DNA of 64,000 nucleotides from contig OZ005605.1 in NCBI GenBank assembly GCA_963930655.1, forward strand, positions 15,507,501-15,571,500, written 5' to 3'. The notes under the pieces were generated by a model, which was not told the DNA's origin, did not search any database, and saw only the letters and a list, made by a program, of their open reading frames with translations. Both the position numbers and the translations under genes were made by a program. Source of the stretch: Myrica gale. Its lineage: Eukaryota; Streptophyta; Magnoliopsida; Fagales; Myricaceae. Positions 26,563 through 37,500 of the stretch are shown here, in pieces. Every line of letters begins with the position of its first letter. Position 1 is the first letter of the stretch.

Positions 26563-27022
26563 TGCCACACTGGATACAATGTGTCAATGACCTTAAATTT
26601 GCAAAACATGCCAATTAGTGTTTTACAGGGCTTAAAACGCTAGTCACAACTTAAAATGACCTTAAACCCAATATTTTTGGCCCAACTCGAAAAATAATCC
26701 AATTTAAATATCTGCCTAAAAAAGCCCAATAGGCCCATTTCAAATCCGGCCCAACTCCGAATCCGGCCCGAAATTCGATCCGAATCCGGCCCGAAATCCG
26801 ATCCGAATCCGGACCGAAATCCGATTATACCGACTGAACCGGATAGCAGCCCATTTCGGACCGGATTCGGATCGGTTATCCGGAATCCGAAAATTTCGGA
26901 TTCGGATTCGGATAGAGTATTTCCGAAACCGAATTTTTCGGTGCACACCCCTACTTAGGCCTTAGGTGTTGGAGTGACGCTCTCACTCCAGTCCACCCTG
27001 CGAAGGAAGGGAACCCTTAGGC

Positions 27023-28170
27023 GTTTGAGACCCACTTTGGTCAAAGAAAGGCATATGCAGTGCAGGCTGTTATTTGTCTCGTGTTTTGGCTGGCTTCAAT
27101 GTCCAACGTTAGCAGCTGTCTCCATGAGTTGTGGCAACGAGGCTACTCGTGGTTTTAGGCCATATATTGTTGGCTGCCCACCTTAACGCGTTCAATATTA
27201 TTATTTAACCTTTTTTCAAGTGGCATATTTGATTTTGTTAATTGGACAAGTAGCACAATTTTATTGGTTTTGATCACATGTCAATCCCTTAAGTTTTGCT
27301 TGCACGGCAGATTGACAAAAGAATCTTTTTAATCTTTATTTTTAGGACTCTTGCAGCAGGTGGGATAGTCAATCTGTTATGATGCCTTGCAAACTAGATG
27401 TAAAAAATACATGAAGTTTCCTTTGCTTTGTTTTTCCGCCTAAAGTGGATGTCCAATCTGTGGAGGATGTTGACAAGTGAAAGTTCCGAGCAACTCACCC
27501 GTAGGAGCCAAAATGTTGGACCAAAAAAATAAACAGGGAAAAGGTTGACATGATGGCCAGGAAATTAAGATGGCTTACCCAATCAGCCTGCTGCTCACTT
27601 TGTATCGTGTCTTATATATCACATCGTTACGCCCAATTTGTCATTGATCAGTTTGAAAGGTACTAAATTTAGCATTTAAAACGTTTTAGTTCTTCCAGCG
27701 AGAATGAGAGTCAAGAACTTGAAAAACAAGTCATGTTTCGAGAGGCATCCTAATCTTTTGACTTTTGCGCCCAGGCAAATTACGTGCCTCCATAACTTTG
27801 GTTATTTTGTGTTTCAGTGCAAAAATATATCATGTTTTACAAATTTTTTTCTTAAAATTGATGAAGTACTGTAAGCTCTATAATAATTGATATATGAACT
27901 TTTTACTAGAATTGTAAAAAGTTTAAGAATGATTGTAAAATTATTTTTATTGGAGTTAGTTAAAAAGTAAAGAGAGAAGATCGGAGAAAAATCACATTTA
28001 GCACTTAAACTATTAAATCAATCTCAAATAGAATCTCTCATATTTGACAGCCTAAAAAAATATTCAACTATCAACCTTTTTCTCCATTTATTTTGTTTCA
28101 TCCCCTCAATCCTTCACATTTCATGTTCCTAAATCAATATGTTCCTAGAAGAAAAATAGATAGAAGATAT
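27023..28170. other. Spacer between two hAT elements
   Basis: Includes a fairly GC-balanced part (27023-27190) followed by AT-rich DNA. No recognised gene, RNA or intact element. Confidence 0.4.
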
Positions 28171-28925
28171 TAGGGATGTAAATGAACCAAATTGTTCATA
28201 AATAACTTAAACTTAGCTCGTATAAAACTAACTCGAGCTTGGTTCGTCTAATAAACAAACTGAGTTTGAAAATCATTTCTAGTTCGTATATTAAATGAGT
28301 CAAACTCGGCTTAATTTAATTTAAGCTAGTGAACAAAACTCATATAAGCTCGACTCGGCTCATTTAAGCTCATTTAAAAGCTTAGTACACTTATATGTAT
28401 TATAATTTTCTTAACTATTTGTTGGTTTATATTTAATAGTCGCATATAAGTAAAATATGCATTTGACTATATTTATATATGAATGGATGAGTATTATCCA
28501 TAAGGATTTGTTATGCCCTCTATATATTAAATATATGTTGTAGGTCATTTTTTCCAATTAACATAGGTTATATATGCATCTAAATATTTTCTAAAATAAA
28601 GTTGGCACAAATGTCAAGTGTTTATGACACCATATGTCGAGGCTTGATTTGAATTTTGTTTGTGATACTGTATTTTTTCTAAGCTCATATTTTTTTGGTT
28701 GAGTCAAGTTTGTGCTCAGCTCGAATAAATTCAAACTCGAGTCGTGTATATATTTTTAATCAAGCTCGAGCTCGTTCGAACATGAAAAATTTTAAACGAG
28801 CCGAGTTCAAACACCTCTGCAAAAGCTCGATTCAAGCTTGGCTCGAGGTTGAAATCACATATATGTCTAACGATCCGAGTTTAAATAGCCAATACTCAGT
28901 TTGACTCGGCTCGAATACAACCCTA
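28171..28925. mobile_element. Non-autonomous hAT element with GCTCGAGCTCG subterminal repeats
   Basis: Ends are TAGGGATGTAAATGAACC at 28171 and, inverted, TAGGGTTGTATTCGAGCC ending at 28925. The flanking 8-mers GAAGATAT (28163-28170) and AACGATAT (28926-28933) match at 6 of 8 positions, a worn target duplication. Both ends carry many AGCTCG/ACTCGGCTC words and the middle is AT-rich. There is no transposase. It is older than the 22691-26953 insertion. Confidence 0.75.
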
Positions 28926-28933
28926 AACGATAT

Positions 28934-29564
28934 CATGGATCACATTATTATTCATACATACAAAGGCAGATTTACTATTGTCTTTTTGAAACCCGAGTAC
29001 CGTATAATAATATATTGGAGTATTTTCGTAAGCAGCAACTTAAAAGTTCAATCTAATTCCATTATCTAGTCATCTTTAATAATTTCAAAAGTAATTTGAA
29101 CAGATTTTTTTTGACAAATCATTATATGAGACTAAAATTCTAATTTTAGCTGCCAAAAACTCAATTTCCATTAGACAAAAAAATTTAACCATATATAGGT
29201 ACATATAACGTATCTAAAATCAATAGTTAGTGGGTGTAATATGACAAAAATAATAGTTGGAGGATATAATTAAAGTATCGAGACTGATCATAATTGAAGG
29301 GTGCAAAATGTATTTATTTCGGGTATATATTTACATATTATCTCTAACGTTTTAATGTTTTGGGACTTAAAGGGCTAAATATTGAGAAATACGTCAATGT
29401 ACACGTGGAAATGTGAGATGAATATTTTTGGTTATAACAAAAGGAGTATTGTATAGCAGGTTTGCAGATGGAAAGATTCCTAAAAGATTGGATAGTGGTT
29501 GATAAGTAGCAAATATATGCTACAAAAGGAGCACCCAGCTGGAGCATTTGAAGCAAACAGAATC

Positions 29565-29618
<54 letters not shown>

Positions 29619-30092
29619 GTTTTAGGATATGATTTTAATGTTGATTTGTCCCATATGACTTGTGTGGTATGATTGCTAGCTAGTGAGCCTAGCCAATTAT
29701 ATATAGCACTATATACAAAATTGGTCTCAAATTTAAATGTGCATGTACAGACTGATCTTTAATCGAAGTTGTTGACAGCTGAATACCCGAGAATATATCA
29801 ATTGACTCAAAAAAGATCTCTGTGTCGACCCACTCAAAGAAGCAATTCTCTCCAATTTGACTGAACACGCCAATCTTTTGTAGGTTGAAGATCAAGCCAA
29901 GTCAAGTTTTTTCTTAATCAAATGGATGGAGATCCTGATCTATAAAATCCAAAGAAAAGTAGACAAAGAATCATTAGGACTCCACTACCTTGTAAATTTT
30001 TTTATTTATGTTTTTTTCAAAATTAAGCTCGACCTTGCAAAAGTTAATACAAAATATTTAGAAATCTTCGTATGATTCAATATTGTCGCCTA
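28934..30092. other. AT-rich spacer with a (TG)n(TA)n microsatellite
   Basis: Contains (TG)6 followed by about 18 TA units at 29568-29615. No gene recognised. Confidence 0.5.
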
Positions 30093-30108
30093 GCTAGCTA
30101 GTACTTTT

Positions 30109-31104
30109 CTTTTTTGTTGAAACTCATGATGATATATAAAAAAACACACGAATAAAAATTACAATCTAAAAAAATAAAGCACAGAATCCAAAATGGGCGT
30201 TACAAACGACAGTGGAGAGGCCAACATTAAAGTGACTTTAAAAGAGGACACAAAGTCCTCAGAGGTGGCGGACTCAAAGTCCGAAGCGAGAGGACCCGAG
30301 AGTCCTAAGGAACACGGTAAAACGGTGAAATAACTGTCGCTGAAGGACCGACAACAGAGTTGCCGAGCCGGCTCCAGGAGAGTGCTGAACTTGCAATTCC
30401 AAATGTAATTACAAACAGCAAAATAACTTGTAATTAAACCGAAACAAGCCCTAAACAGAGGGGCTGGCCTAAACAGGTGAAAGCGTAACATAAGACTAGC
30501 CCGAAACATAGGGGCAGACCCAAACAGGGTTATTTTAGGTCGGACCGGCGGCGGCGGCAGCCGTGGTGGGCCGAGGCGGGAGGAGGACAAAACAGCAGAA
30601 AATGAAGGACATGAGCCACTGAGGCCTGTCCGACGAAGATGAGAACCGGGAGGAGGCCTGAGGAGACCAGACGCGCGCCAAGTGTTGGCGGCGCGTGAGA
30701 TCCACACGCCACGAGTGAAATCCACGCGCCACACGTGTGGCGCGTGAATCACCACGCACCGACCTGTGAACATCGGCTGACCACGGTTGTGAAGCGCGAC
30801 ACCCGCTGAAGGCCACTAGACGATGCGTGTCCATGAGAAAGGGGCGGAAACCTCCGAACACCAAGAAAAAGCCACCTGCAACAAAAAAAAAACCCAAACC
30901 AACCGCAAACCAATCTAACCAGAGAAGGGAAAGGGAGAGAGAAGAAGAAGGAGAGAAAAACGAAAGGGAAAAAGGAGGAGGAGAGATGAGGGAGCCGGAG
31001 CTCCCTCCTCCTCCGTAGGGATGCAGGGGAGTTAGGGGAGAACATAAAGTTTTTTGTTGGTAGAGAAATCGGGGAAAACGAAAGGTTTTGGCGCACTTCC
31101 TTTT
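30109..31104 (-). mobile_element. Non-autonomous LINE-like retroposon with 16-bp target duplication
   Basis: Direct repeats TAGCTAGCTAGTACTT begin at about 30093 and 31105. The left inner edge, TTCTTTTTTGTTGAAACTCATG, matches the tail of the 20820-21706 copy, so the element lies 3' end leftward. Shared internal blocks include ACTGTCGCTGAAGGACCGAC and a purine-rich tract before GAGCCGGAGCTCCCTCCTCC. About 1 kb long with GC-rich internal DNA (30540-30800) and no ORF2. Several open frames on the minus strand are compositional. Confidence 0.72.
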
Positions 31105-31275
31105 AGCTAGCTAGTACTTATCCACGTTAAGTTATACTCTTATTTCAAATTTCTATTTCTTTTTTGTTTTGCTTTATTGTCAAGGACTAAGCTAGGGGGC
31201 TAGGAGATTTTTTTTCTACAAAAATAGTGTTTTTCAAATTATTTTTATAATATTGTATTAATTTTTAAGAAACAT

Positions 31276-31458
31276 AGGGGATGTTTGGAGCCCAAATATT
31301 TGGTTTAATCATAAAAAATTCACCATATAATTTTTTTTATTATAATACTTATTAAAAATCTTCTCTCTCTTCACTTTTTCACCAACTCTCATAACATTTC
31401 TTTACTTTATAATATTTCCCAAATCCCAATACCCAAAATTTTCACCCTCAAACATACT
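31276..31458. mobile_element. Diverged MITE of the GTTTG-terminal family
   Basis: The left end GGATGTTTGGAGCCC and the right end, inverted, GTATGTTTGAGGGTG form imperfect terminal repeats. The body contains TCTTCACTTTTTCACCAA and AATACCCAAAATTTTCACC, matching the interior of the 42647-42846 MITE. An older member of the same or a sister family; limits approximate. Confidence 0.55.
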
Positions 31459-32424
31459 CATAATATGACAAATGGCCATATTTTAACACGTGGTGTGTCA
31501 TATCATCAATTTCATTAAAGATTTGGACGAAAATATGATAGAATGAATGAAATTGCATGGGCAAGCTACGGGAAGGAGAAGGTAATGCAATGACTAATTA
31601 GACTTGAGTCACTGATGAAATTCATTAGTGCATTGATTAAGTTGCTATTTTTTCTTTATTTATTTTTACTGAATCATTGATGCATTGACTAATTCGATTT
31701 AGGTCATTAATGGAAATTATTACTATGTTGTCAACATTAGAACCCTATGGTAGAGACTATTAAGATTGAAGGAAGACCTAAAACTTTTTCAATCGGTCAA
31801 TTCATTACATGTGTTGTCAGCATTATAACTCTTGTAATTAATAGTATTTTTACACATCCCAGCCGCCGAAGATAGGCCAAGAGGGGGAGAGGGGATAAGA
31901 GAATCCCTCTCGCCACAGAAAACAGTAAAGGGAGTAGGGGCAGTCAAGGGAGAGATTTCTAGAGGGGGAGATTATTAGCAAGTTGAGTCAATTCCTCTTG
32001 AGTAGGTTTCGGTCATAAAGTTTCAGTCATAATAAGTTGTAACAGATTATTCAGATTTTGCCAACACATTACACGTTAATGAATTTTATCAATGTAATGA
32101 AATTAGTTAATACATTAATAATGCAACTAAGAAAAAGGAAAAAAGAACATTGAGTACTCATGCATTAATATATTATTTAATGCAATATGCGTAATTGATA
32201 GAATTCACTAATATATTAGCAATATCGAAAATCTTGTTAAGACTTGTTATAAGGACGGAAGCTTTTTGACCAAACCTTACCCAATTCGTCCTTGTGAATT
32301 CAACCCCACACCAACTCCCTTGAAGCGATCTCCCTCCTACCACCGCCAACCGTACAATATCGCAGTCAATGGCAGGTCATGCCCTTTGATTGCTTTACAA
32401 TTTTTGTATGATGGTGTAAATACT

Positions 32425-32503
32425 CGCGCACTACATACATCACACAGCTCTAAAATATATATACGCGCACTACATACATCACACAGCTCTAATATATATA
32501 TTA
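32425..32503. repeat. 39-bp tandem repeat, two copies
   Basis: CGCGCACTACATACATCACA followed by CAGCTCTAA and TA-rich sequence occurs at 32425 and 32464 with near identity. It lies about 250 bp past the stop codon of the JAZ-like gene. Confidence 0.8.
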
Positions 32504-32750
32504 TATATATATATATACTAAATTTGCTTAGGGAGGAAGGAAACAAAAAGCCAAAAACACCTTGATCCCGAGAGGAAAATTGTTTTCCCAAGTAAAGATC
32601 CTTTGAATGAATAATTAATAGTTTACAACTCCAGTCGAATCTCCATTCGACATAACAAGGATTTGTAGGAAGGCTAGCTAAAGATCATCTTTTTTCTTCT
32701 TCCCCAAGGCATTAAAGTCTTCAATATTTCGATACATCCCTTCTATGTGC

Positions 32751-33961
32751 CTAATGATGGTAAGGTGAAGTTGCTTGGATCCGATTCTTTCGCTTCTGGA
32801 GAAACCTTTGCAGTGATCTCTTCATGGAAAGACCAGTAGAAGGGCTACACAGTGGAGATTGCAGGATTGGTGAAGAGGGCTCCGACCCCGACGTTGGGGT
32901 TTTCAGCCTTTCCTCCATTTCTCTCGTAGCATGCAATAGAATAGCTCTAGCCTGTAATAAGTAATTTATCAGCAAAATAATAATTAGCATGCATACTAAT
33001 TATTGGTAACGGACTGAACCTGATTAACATGCATGATTCCTAAAGATAGGATCTCGAGAAAACTTACGGAGAAAATAAGATGGAGGACAATTTGGGAAAA
33101 TATGAAAATGAATGCATGTTCTGCATGCGAAAACGCACTGCAAATTATGATTTTAGCCTAGGAGATATAACTCAGAAAATTAGAACCCGTTGCCCATGTT
33201 AAAAGCATGCACGAACGAAATTGGTATGCGTTTGCTGTCATGTAGGTGCATGTGCAATTGAACGTTCGGTGAAAGTTCTCAAATTTTTAACTACGTGTCG
33301 GCGTGGCCGCGTAGCCCTCAATTCCAGGAAACTTCTTGGTGTGAACTTGTGAACTCTCATGAATTACTTGCTGTTGGCCTAAGGGAACCGTCGAAGGTGA
33401 CAATTATGTCACCGATGCACAAGAGCAGAAAGGCAACGAAAAGAGCCTTTCACAATTAACGCAACAAGAAAAAACCCAGCCAACTTCGGTCTTCACCAAC
33501 CAAAAGATGATCATTTCTCGAAGAGTCATCGAAGTGATAAGTAGTATTCATATGACGACCATTTTGGTGCACCAGCACCGATATCATGACTAGGAAAACG
33601 ATGCAAAGACTATGAAAAAAAAGGAATCAGTTCACCCAAAATATAACGTATACCTGAAGCTCCGTAACATCAGAGACGCAAATCTTGCCGTTGTAAAAGA
33701 TGATCAGCTGTTGCTGTTCCTCTTGGTTCCTCTGTTGCGGAGTTCCGCTTCGTTTGGCCTCCATCCTTCAATCAAATACACAGAACAACAATCAGAAAAT
33801 AGGTTTCGACGCCAAGCATCTCATACAATGAAATATAAACATATATACCCAGAGAGAGAGGAAGTTTACATGGGTTGGTTGAGATGGCGGTGGGAAGAAT
33901 CAGTGGAAGGAAGAGAAGCAGAGTAGGAAAAGAGGCGAAGTTCCAAGTTGCAGTTCCTCAT
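32751..33961 (-). CDS. JAZ8: JAZ8/TIFY5A-type jasmonate ZIM-domain repressor
   Basis: Nuclear repressor of jasmonate responses. Three exons: 33961-33870, 33765-33654 and 32951-32751, GT-AG introns, 134 aa joined (Arabidopsis JAZ8 is about 131). The start MRNCNLELRLFSYSASLP carries an N-terminal LxLxL EAR motif, which in JAZ8 recruits TOPLESS directly. Exon 2 encodes QLIIFYNGKICVSDVTELQ, a TIFY/ZIM domain in which the core is IFYNG. Exon 3 ends with the Jas motif SLQRFLQKRKNRIQATSPY. As in JAZ7/JAZ8, the LPIAR degron before the Jas helix is absent (sequence GLSMKRSLQR), which in that group weakens COI1-dependent turnover. The ATG matches the JAZ8 start by position of the EAR motif. A TATA-like element and a G-box lie upstream. 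No defects seen. Symbol given by family type, not proven orthology. Confidence 0.92.
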
Positions 33962-34019
33962 GTTGGAGAACAAAAACTTTCCTAACAAATCTTTGGAGAT
34001 CTGGCGCACACTAAGTCTG

Positions 34020-34065
34020 TGGGAGTGGGAGTGGGAGTGGGAGAGGGAGAGGGAACGGGAGAGCA
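34020..34065. repeat. GGGAGT-type microsatellite in the JAZ leader
   Basis: Plus-strand GTGGGA/GAGGGA hexamer array, transcribed as CTCCCA/CTCTCC in the JAZ 5' UTR about 60-105 nt before the start codon. Such arrays are length-variable. Confidence 0.75.
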
Positions 34066-34151
34066 GATCGTATATTATTGACAAAAGTTCTTTGTTGGGT
34101 GTCAGGAACTGGAAGGACAAAAGTTGGAGAGCCAAGTTTAGGTGAGGAATG

Positions 34152-34161
34152 TTTATATATA
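34152..34161 (-). promoter_or_regulatory. Probable TATA box of the JAZ8-like gene
   Basis: The minus strand reads TATATATAAA about 190 bp upstream of the ATG, giving a leader of about 160 nt if transcription starts 30 bp downstream. Spacing and lack of competing TATA sites nearby support it; no direct evidence. Confidence 0.5.
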
Positions 34162-34431
34162 CGAAAAGGAACATGTGCTGTAATACGGTGTTCTCGTGGC
34201 CCACCACAACGTTTTTTTGAATGAAAAGCACTTCAAACACGTAAGGCACAAAAACCAGCCACGCACCGGTACAGGACAGGAGAGGAGGTTAAGCTTTAGA
34301 TAATACACGTTTAAAATGATTTCCTCCCAGCCAAAGCAGTAGACTTTGTGACCCCAAAAAACCGCCACCTTTTTTTTATTGCCGGTTTTTTCTGCGTTTG
34401 AACTTTGAACTGTTTTTCATTTTCATACACG

Positions 34432-34559
34432 CAGGGACGAATCTACGGGGGCCCGGGGGGCCACCCAAAGATTTTGAAATTTTTTTTTTAACATTTTTTA
34501 AGTTATATTCGATTTTTTTTTTAAATTTTGCTTATAATTGTATTCTGACCCCGTCCCTG
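34432..34559. mobile_element. 128-bp Tip100-like hAT MITE upstream of the JAZ gene
   Basis: Begins CAGGGACGAATC and ends with inverted CAGGGACGGGGTC. It is flanked by perfect 8-bp duplications CATACACG at 34424-34431 and 34560-34567. The CAGGG-CG ends and 8-bp TSD fit hAT-Tip100 MITEs. It lies about 470 bp upstream of the JAZ start codon and has no coding content. Confidence 0.82.
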
Positions 34560-34563
34560 CATA

Positions 34564-34569
34564 CACGTG
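34564..34569. promoter_or_regulatory. G-box CACGTG upstream of the JAZ gene
   Basis: A palindromic CACGTG sits about 600 bp upstream of the JAZ start, overlapping the distal copy of the MITE target duplication. MYC2-class factors bind G-boxes in JAZ promoters, so jasmonate feedback control is plausible, but one hexamer can occur by chance. Confidence 0.4.
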
Positions 34570-37500
34570 CTTTTAGTCGAGTATGACCCGTCTTTTCTAA
34601 ATATCTTTTTATTTTATTGTCTTTTTTGGTTCTATGTATCAGGAAATTGTTTTCTTTCGTCGGTTGTATTCGTGGGTTTCGGTGTATTTGCTGTCGGCTT
34701 GATTCTTTTCAGCATAATTAAAAAAAATCCAAGTACTTCGCAACCACTTGATTTCGACACTCCAGAACTTCGTTCTTTTCCAAGTGCTAGCCTTTTCACG
34801 AGTTCTTTTCAACCACAAGCATAGAGCAGATGTGGTGCCTAAAAAGTGGAGCACGTTTTTTTGCAGGCTTGCGGCTCCTTCACTCCATTCCCTTAGCTAC
34901 ATAGAGCTTGTCCAGTACGTGTCTCGTCAATTCTTATCTGTTTCCACAATGAAAATAAAAGCAGATTTCACTTTCGTAGTTGGCTTTGTAAATTAGCTAG
35001 GATCGATGCTTCTTCATTGAAATGATCAACACGCACTTGGAAGTTTGTTGGTCAAGGAATATTGTTTTTCTTCTTCCGTGCAAATAGTAGGAAGTTTCCC
35101 GCTTATATAAGAAAAAGAGAAAATAAGGAATTTCATTAGGCAGCCTGGAGTAGTACCCCACGAGGTTTCTGTACATGCAATGTATAGTTCAACCCAGACG
35201 ACTTATTACTATTCTATACTAGTACTTGATCATGCCTATGCAACATATAATATTATATTATAAGCCTTTTGGGAATGCACTAAAGAATCTCTACAAATTA
35301 GAGAACTATATAATATCAAGTGAATTTTTTATTCGGTATTTGTCTCCAACAACTTCTAAAGCCATCTTTTGGTTGTTCCAACTCTTTACGTGCGTACGCT
35401 AAATATTTAGTCCCCTAGGTTGCTATGGTTGGAATCACGAGAGCACACCAGAGATGATCGTTGAATCGGAGCAGTCTAAGTGTTCTGCCTCTTTCAAATC
35501 TACGCACACAGCTTTGAGAGTGAGATTTTAGAGAGAGAAACTCTCGTGAAATCAAATTTCGTTGAAAATTGAAAAAACTTCTTTCTCAAATGATTTCTAA
35601 GCTATTTATAAAGGCTGACTCAGAACTCAACTGTGCTATAGCGTAAGATCTTTAGAGATCTCAAATCTCGGCTGTAGGATCATCATGGAAAACTATTTTT
35701 CATTAAACCCCCTCATATTCTGTAATCCGAATTTATGGGCTTCTACAAATTGTGATCATGTTCATTAACATATTACAATTGACCCCCGAGATAATGAGAT
35801 TGTGTTTGTGAAATCTATTTTGCTAACAATTATATGCTTATTTATCCTTCCACTATACTATATTCCATATGAGCTAATAGGACTGGAATAATATCACCGA
35901 TTAAGTCCCTAGCTCATATAATTCTTAATTCTCAGTCTGTGCTTAGTTGGACTTCCAAAACTTTTAAAATCATTTTCGCAAATATTTACTTAATATATAA
36001 TATAAGTAAAACTTGTCAAAACATTTTTCAAAAAATGTCGCTGCGCAACGTTTTTACATAAGTCCAACAATATACATACATAATGAATATCTGCCTCATC
36101 AAGAGACTGGTGGATTTCATATTGAACAATTATACAAATTCACTTACTATGCACAAGGCCCAACATTATCTGAAATATTTGATCTGCGAAGATCATCACT
36201 AAATGACTCAGTCAAAGCACAAGTACACAACAAGCAAACCTGCATAACTCTCTCAGGTCTAAGGACAACATAAGCTAACTGTGTTGAATATCGTTCTCTA
36301 CATCAGTGATCGTTTCCATAAGGTATTCATAGTTGATCCGGTTCAGTGCATGAACTCTTACATTGCACCCACTCGTCTGCTTAAGGTCATCACCTCAATG
36401 ACGAAGTCCATCATTCTATCTTATAGAGGCATAACGAGTGTAGACATATTTGTACATTACCATGTATCTCGGTCTAGAACAAAGTAAGTCAACAAGGATT
36501 CGAAAAGTCATACTTCCCGCCTCCGATTTATTATTCATTGGTTTGACTTTTCTACAATGTTGCTCAACAATATGACTTCTAATGTCATTATAAATATGAT
36601 ATCTTATGTCATTGTATGCACCCAAAATAATATATAAGTGATTAAACAATAATAATAATTATCTCATAATTATGCAAAATGATTGATTTTGAAGACATAT
36701 ATCTAACAGGTATAGCTGTGCAATTATTTACATGAACATGTTAAGAGCTCTTGCATGTGCAGGCTGTACGTGGACTTCTTTTTCTGAATCTCCCAATATC
36801 AATATATATTTTTTCCCTATAGAATATAGTTCTCTTTCTTTTTCCTTATACTTATGAGTTGGCAGAAGTACTCTATCAGGAAATTAAGAGCAATTAGCTA
36901 ATTAACTGTACGCGCGTCCATCCCCCCAAAAGAAAAAACAAATGTTTCTGGCCAAAATCAATCGTTTAATGCTTATTTATTTGAAGAAATATAGTTAAGC
37001 AATCACGGGACTCAACCCGACACACAGATATTGAAGCCTAGCTAGCTGACCCATGGGGACGTGACTTTTGATCTCCTTTAGTACGTATTGATCAGGATCG
37101 CGCCTAGGGGAATCATGAGGATCTGATCCTGATCTGGAATGTTAATCATGTGGCAAATTAACTCACAAATGAATTATAACATAATAGTCTGAATACAAGA
37201 TATATATGCTAATGCAGTTGACCAAATACCCTTTAATATTTGAGGTAATTTAACTTTTCTTCAAAGTGGTCCCTGAAATTCGGTTTTATCAAATTCATTC
37301 CTACCGGTTCGCCCGTGATACTCTCGGCCTGTTAACTTTTGGATGAAAAATACATACGTGCCTCACATTTGTCATAAAATGACAAGTCCACATGACTCCA
37401 CATGTTCTCTCAATAAACCACATGTCATGATTTAATTTTATATAGTTTTAGAAATAGAATCGAATAAATCACAAAATAAATTAATAAAATAGTTTGAAAC

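Larger units (their letters stand above)
22691..26953 (+). mobile_element. hAT (Ac-like) transposon, internally deleted
   Basis: Termini are TAGGGCTGTGCA at 22691 and its inverted partner TGCACACCCCTA ending at 26953. The perfect 8-bp target duplication CTTAGGCC sits at 22683-22690 and 26954-26961, the hAT signature. Both subterminal zones are dense in CGGATTCGG/CCCGACCC-type words (22710-22870 and 26740-26940). Inside are a leader-like region (22870-23300) with a CCCTCAGTCACCGCACCC minisatellite, four 595-bp tandem repeats, and the start of a BED-finger transposase that stops short of its catalytic part. It is therefore non-autonomous. The intact TSD suggests a fairly young insertion. Confidence 0.88.
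22660..27022. repeat. 30-bp direct repeat flanking the hAT element
   Basis: CCACCCTGCGAAGGAAGGGA followed by ACCCTTAGGC occurs at 22660-22689 and again at 26993-27022. The first copy overlaps the hAT target duplication, and the second lies about 40 bp past the other end. With the transposon removed, the two copies would form a short tandem duplication about 60-70 bp long, so the element probably landed in it. Confidence 0.75.

Noticed and set aside
30159-31096. Long minus-strand open frames of 100-204 aa
   Set aside because: They lie inside the LINE-like retroposon, have GC-driven composition and no recognisable domain.
35400-36480. Possible retroelement terminal-repeat remnant
   Set aside because: Composition is suggestive but no ends, primer site or coding part could be identified.
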